Notes under the pieces: model-generated
The model's input: the letters and a program-made list of their open reading frames with translations, nothing else
What the model was told of the DNA's origin: nothing
The model's database searches: none
Made by a program: the position numbers and the translations under genes
Shown: one piece after another, positions 31,500-64,000 of the stretch
How the letters are laid out: every line of letters begins with the position of its first letter
How positions within the stretch are numbered: the first letter of the stretch is position 1
Assembly (NCBI RefSeq): GCF_027172205.1
Contig: NC_070613.1
Coordinates: 53,232,001-53,296,000, forward strand
Direction: 5' to 3'
Length of the DNA: 64,000 nucleotides
Source: Podarcis raffonei
Lineage: Eukaryota; Chordata; Lepidosauria; Squamata; Lacertidae

Positions 31500-33290
31500 T
31501 CTTCCTCCATGTACAGGTGACTGGGGATGGGGAAAGGCTTAACAGTGACAATATTGATCTAAATTATGGCTTTCAATATATATCTGAACTGCTTGGCTAG
31601 TTCTGGAATTGGAGCTGGGACATAGGGGTTCAGATCACATCCAAAAGGTCTCTGAAAGGTGAACAAACCTTTTACGTAGTTGTAGCCCAACTATTGAGGC
31701 AAAGTGTACAGTGTGAATGAGCAAAGCACTGCAAATTAATATTGTATTCTTTCACCCTTTATAATTAACTACAGGCTGAATGTGGGTAACAAATGAAATG
31801 CACCAATTATGAACAGTACTTTAAATAATACTGGCTGCTTTTTGGTTTCTTTTTCCGGCAGAAGGAGAGTGGTGTTTTTTGGTTTTAAGCTACCCCATGT
31901 AAGTAAAAGCTGTTTAGTAACTGAAATAAGAGATGAAAAAACTCCCCATCAAAGCTCTCTAGAATTGATATATGTAATCAGCATTATTAGATATCACCTA
32001 AAACAATACCATGTATCTGCACAAGGAGCTGGGCTAGAATCATAGAATTGTAGAGTTGGAAGAGAGGGTCATTTACTCCATTGCATTGCAGGAATCTCAA
32101 CTAAAGCATTGTTGAAAGCATTGGGCTCTCATGGGAAAGAGATTCATATAGGCAGTTTGTCTCACACAGGTCTGTTCCAAGTAGTAATCATGCATGAGAA
32201 CGGCATGGATCCGCCTGCCTGCTAGAAGCAGCAGCAGCCGGCACCCAAAAGCAAGGCATGCCAATATGGTAGAAGCTCCTCTTCCAGACTGGCAGCTCCA
32301 CTTGTTCTGGATAGTCTTCCTAAGGAAGAGATGGGACATGTTTTCCTGATTGGGTTAAACAGTAAACCCGTGAAAGAGTTTTACCTGGTTTGTAAGTACC
32401 AAATTAATCAGTCCACACCTTCATTAATGAGAATGCACATAAATCAAATTTAAAAGTTTGGCATCTCCAACTTTCTTGTTTTGTTCTAAAGACAATGGAC
32501 CCCATTCCATAAATGCTCTCCCCATCTAGCTTGAAGAAATGAGTCTCCCTTTGGGGTAAACTAGGAAGCACAAACCCTTTCTTCTGAGAACCATTTGAAG
32601 GAGAAAAGATCCCAGCTTATGTTGGACAGTGGATCAGAGCTGGCCAACTCTATATCTCCTGCTTCCTAGTTTTGCCCCAAACCAGCCCTTTACCTGCCTC
32701 CTGCTGGACAGAAATGTGGATCACAGCTGCGAAAGAAACTTTCATTTTGAAACACTTAACTTTTTCACGAATAGTTACATGAGACATACTATGGCAGAAA
32801 TAGAACTACCGTGGTATTCATTTTTAAACAGTTACTGTATATCTCATCACACACTTCACTAAGGTAACACTGAAATTATATCCTTTACACCTAGCTTGGA
32901 AATAAACATGGCAGTGCTACTGAAAATAGTGTTTTCTGTGTATTGCTATTTGGTAAAGTAGAAAAAGTGTCTTTAGAACTGTTCAGGGCCAAAACATAGG
33001 ACAGACACAAATCTTATTATAAAGCAGTCAAGATCTTCAGCATTATTTTTATAGCCAGCGTGATTTTAAAGATTGCAGTGTTTAGTCTTCACTCTTGTGT
33101 ACCGAAAAGAGCAGTCAATAGCAAGCTTTCTTATCTGTGCTCTGGCACAAAGTATCTTTTTGAAGAATATACAAATATCAGCAATATTAAACCCCTTAAA
33201 CTCAAAAGGTGCAACTTATGAACTGTAATCAAGTCAATTACCTGCACATGTGCTTATTCACCATGCTTCTAGTGCATTTTCTACAACAGT
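31500..33290. other. Spacer between the convergent FKBP9 and NT5C3A genes
   Basis: Short intergenic stretch holding a CR1 tail at 32036-32100 and otherwise nothing I recognise. Extra AATAAA motifs (for example near 32901) could serve longer FKBP9 transcripts. Confidence 0.5.
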
Positions 33291-33313
33291 CACACATATT
33301 CTGAAAACATCCC

Positions 33314-33319
33314 TTTATT
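33314..33319 (-). terminator. NT5C3A polyadenylation signal
   Basis: TTTATT on the plus strand, AATAAA on the minus strand, about 260 bases past the NT5C3A stop codon. Confidence 0.6.
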
Positions 33320-33577
33320 GTGCATGAATATAAACTGAAGGAACTCTTTTCCAGTTATCCATACAACCTATCCATTAGAATAAATAAGGGGTTCCATTAA
33401 AAGTGAAGGGGGAGGGGGTGAGCGTCCAGAAGATCATGGATACAGTATATTACTTTACAAATAAAGTGACTCCCATACAAAACAGCATCAAGATTGATAT
33501 TCTAAGATAGCACAGGCATGCTGATTTGTCCAACTGCCTTCATCAGGAGGAAAACAAGCAAACTCCAATGATGCTCT

Positions 33578-61823
<28,246 letters not shown>

Positions 61824-62100
61824 GGCGGCGGAAACCTCTCGCCACGCTCCGGCCTCGCGGGGTGAGGGGGAAACCCAGAGGGAGAAGAAGCCTTACGTTC
61901 AGGTCGCGGAGGCGGGCAAGAGCCCCGCACTGCCTCACGCCGGTCTTCCTCTCAGCCGCTCGCCTTCCTCTCTCTCCCTCTCCGTCGGCGGCGAGAGCGG
62001 GCGAGCGCGCATGCGCCACCGCCAACCGTCGAGATGAGCGGCCGTTGGCCCCACGCGCGCTCTCTCTTGACAGTTGAGGCGGGAGAAACCATTCCGACTT
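61824..62100 (-). promoter_or_regulatory. NT5C3A CpG-rich promoter and 5' UTR
   Basis: GC- and CpG-rich sequence directly upstream of the long-isoform ATG. It continues with little break into the rightward CpG region, suggesting a shared bidirectional promoter. Confidence 0.6.
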
Positions 62101-62239
62101 ACGGGACGGGGGTGGTGGCCCTCTTTTCTCTCTCTCCTCCGCGAGACAAAACGCCGGCAATTAGGAGAGGAGGTTGCGGAGGGAGGTTGGTCCTTTTACG
62201 CCGCTAAGCGGGACAGGGGACGGGGACGGACGCTGGGCG

Positions 62240-62832
62240 TTTCCTCTCCTCCTAATAGTACAGTCCAACCGAAGGCTCGCAGAGACTACATCCCCCAGCA
62301 TGCTTTGCGTCTGCTAGAACGCAGCTGCCGTGCACTTTCTGCTCTCTCCTCAGCGCCTTTCTCGGACGGCAGGAGGGGGCGGGGCCGGCGTTGGTTGCTG
62401 AGGCGCTATGACAACGGGAGCAAAAATGGCGGCGGGCAGAGCTGGCTAGGGAGTACCTGAGGCGTTCTTCCAACAGACACCCCCCCATTCCTTCCTTGTA
62501 ATAACAGCTTCTGCTTGGCGTAGTTCTCCCCCCTCCCGCTCCCCTATCCATCCATCTCTCTCTCTCTTTATTTGCGTCTTTGCTTATTTCCCTCATGGGT
62601 CCCGTTAGCATCCTCCTTCCCCAAAGGTAGCGCCGCGAGAGGGTGCTTGTGACCAGGACGTCGGCGCCCTGTCTCGGCCCCCCTGCCAGGCAAACGGCGC
62701 TCTTGCGGCCCGTGAGGGAGTCTCGGGATGAGGCGCTCGCCTTAATGCGCAGCCGGCTCCCTGCTGTGGATCTGCGGGAGGAGGGCGCAGGTGAGGAGAA
62801 GAAAAGGGTTTCCCAATGTTGGGAATAGTCAG
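62240..62832 (+). promoter_or_regulatory. CpG-rich promoter and candidate non-coding first exon of the next gene (possibly BBS9)
   Basis: CpG-rich block with a ZNF143-type site ACTACATCCCCCAGCATGC (62285-62303) and opposed X-box-like half sites GTTGCTG (62394-62400) and GACAAC (62410-62415). Consensus splice donors follow: GCAG|GTGAGG at 62790 and CAG|GTAAGT at 62832. A short upstream frame of 13 codons starts at 62408. No BBS9 coding exon (expected start MSLFKARDWW) is in the window; the name is inferred from human gene order and the X-box hint. Confidence 0.4.
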
Positions 62833-62914
62833 GTAAGTTAACGCCTTACATCCTTTCAAATGTGTTTGGAGGAGTGTTGTGTTTTCGTTACTGTTACGTA
62901 TTTTGTGTTTTTAT

Positions 62915-62990
62915 CTTGTGTGTTTATGCCGTGAACCAGCCCTGAGATCTCCAGTTGAAGAGCAATGTACAAATTCAATGAATTTAATAA
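62915..62990 (+). mobile_element. LINE 3' UTR fragment
   Basis: GTGAACCAGCCCTGAGATCT then AATTTAATAATAAT is the same type of LINE tail as 61283-61420. Confidence 0.45.
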
Positions 62991-64000
62991 TAATCAAGTA
63001 AATAAAATGAGCACGTGTCTTGTACTGTGCAAAGTAGAAGATCTGCTGCTGGAGACATTGCACTTACCCTGTGCACTTTTTCTCAGAGATGCTGCCAATC
63101 TCACTTCCCAAGGTAGGAAGTGTGCATAAAGGCTGCAGCCTTGCAACCCGTTCAGTGTGTCCAGGTGAGCTTGCAAATAACAGCGCATAGGACTGCCGCC
63201 TTAAGGTTGCGGTTCTGTGTACACTTTCCTGCACATCTGTCCCATGGAACTCGGTGCAAATTCTCAGTACAAATGCTTTGGGTTGGGCTGCAGGGATAAA
63301 TAAGCATAATGGCAACAAAACTCATGCACGGGAAAGAAGATATACCTGTGTGTACTATTTCTACAACACCAGGGTCTAGGGAATACCTCTATGCGGTGGA
63401 CATTGCTGTTTCATTCAGAATGTTCAGGACATCAACTGCAAACTGAGCAATTTCCTAAAAGGTTTTTGCATTCTTTTGAGACAAGTGATATGTTAGCTGT
63501 ATTTGCCTAGATTGTGCTTTAGATGTTTATGCAAAAAAAATTCTCTCCTTAGGTCTTTCCAATGCACAATAAGAGTACTTGAAGAAGCTGGCAAATTGTT
63601 TTTAGCATGCATTGCTGTAAATGCATTAATATGTGTAACCTAGTGTTGCTAAGCTAAGGCAAGGATTACTGAATCTCTAGCCTCTTTTCCTTTACTGTGT
63701 TCCAGTTAACTGCAGGCAGGTATTAGTGCAACCTATTTGTGTCTTACTGGATTCAGTTCCTTAGCTTGTGTCATAAGGGCAATTCAAGGCGATTAAAGTA
63801 GAGGAATAAATGCCTGCCTGTATATTGCTTCATTCCTATTTCATCATTGCCATGATGCTCCTCTCCAATCCTACTCACTGTCAGTCAGTCAGCATTCCAT
63901 GGCTACTGAGCCCACTCAGTCCCCATTGGATTGTCTGTGGGTTTGTCCCCACCCAATCTTTTCTTGTAAAGATCTTTTGTATTTATGCAAACATTGGGGT
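62991..64000. other. Start of the rightward gene's first intron or intergenic DNA
   Basis: No coding exon, RNA gene or repeat recognised up to the window edge. Confidence 0.45.

Noticed and set aside
62991-64000. BBS9 coding exon near the right edge
   Set aside because: No reading frame matches the expected BBS9 N-terminus; the coding start must lie beyond the window if the gene is there.

Overview
This is a vertebrate nuclear genomic window, almost certainly from a squamate reptile (a lizard, possibly lacertid). The evidence is spliced host genes with GT-AG introns and CpG-rich promoters, in a sea of repeats typical of squamates: tRNA-headed Sauria SINEs with a TTTACCTTTA tail, a Bov-B (RTE) LINE, CR1, L2 and L1 LINE fragments, pogo/Tigger-like DNA transposons and their short relatives, palindromic short elements and a few retroviral LTRs. 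There is no prokaryotic or plasmid content and no CRISPR array.

Four transcription units can be placed. (1) RP9, minus strand: coding exons 1-3 at 5886-5711, 1919-1889 and 598-469; the rest of the gene runs off the left edge. (2) FKBP9, plus strand: all ten coding exons from 14520 to 30271, joining in frame to a 587-residue ER peptidyl-prolyl isomerase with signal peptide, four FKBP domains, two EF hands and a C-terminal HDEL. (3) NT5C3A, minus strand: nine coding exons from 61823 down to 33578, joining in frame to a 331-residue cytosolic pyrimidine 5'-nucleotidase, plus a candidate alternative first exon at 46475-46308. (4) A CpG-rich promoter at about 62240-62832 firing rightward, possibly a non-coding first exon of BBS9 by analogy with human synteny; no coding exon of it lies in the window.

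Layout: 1-5886 RP9 with a large intron 1 full of tandemly arranged palindromic elements; 5887-14519 a repeat-rich spacer between the divergent RP9 and FKBP9 promoters; 14520-31490 FKBP9; 31490-33300 a short convergent spacer; 33300-61823 NT5C3A, with a 20-kb first intron holding an L2 LINE, a Tigger element coding only for its DNA-binding part, several SINEs and a possible alternative promoter; 61824-64000 a head-to-head promoter region and the start of the next gene.

The genes are not an operon-like system. They act in different places: pre-mRNA splicing (RP9), ER protein folding (FKBP9) and pyrimidine nucleotide breakdown (NT5C3A). The most useful observations are the candidate NT5C3A first exon, RP9 standing head-to-head with FKBP9, a CT microsatellite serving as the polypyrimidine tract of FKBP9 exon 2, a miRNA-like hairpin inside a short transposon in FKBP9 intron 5, and the internally deleted Tigger element. 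I did not find a convincing wholly new biological system.
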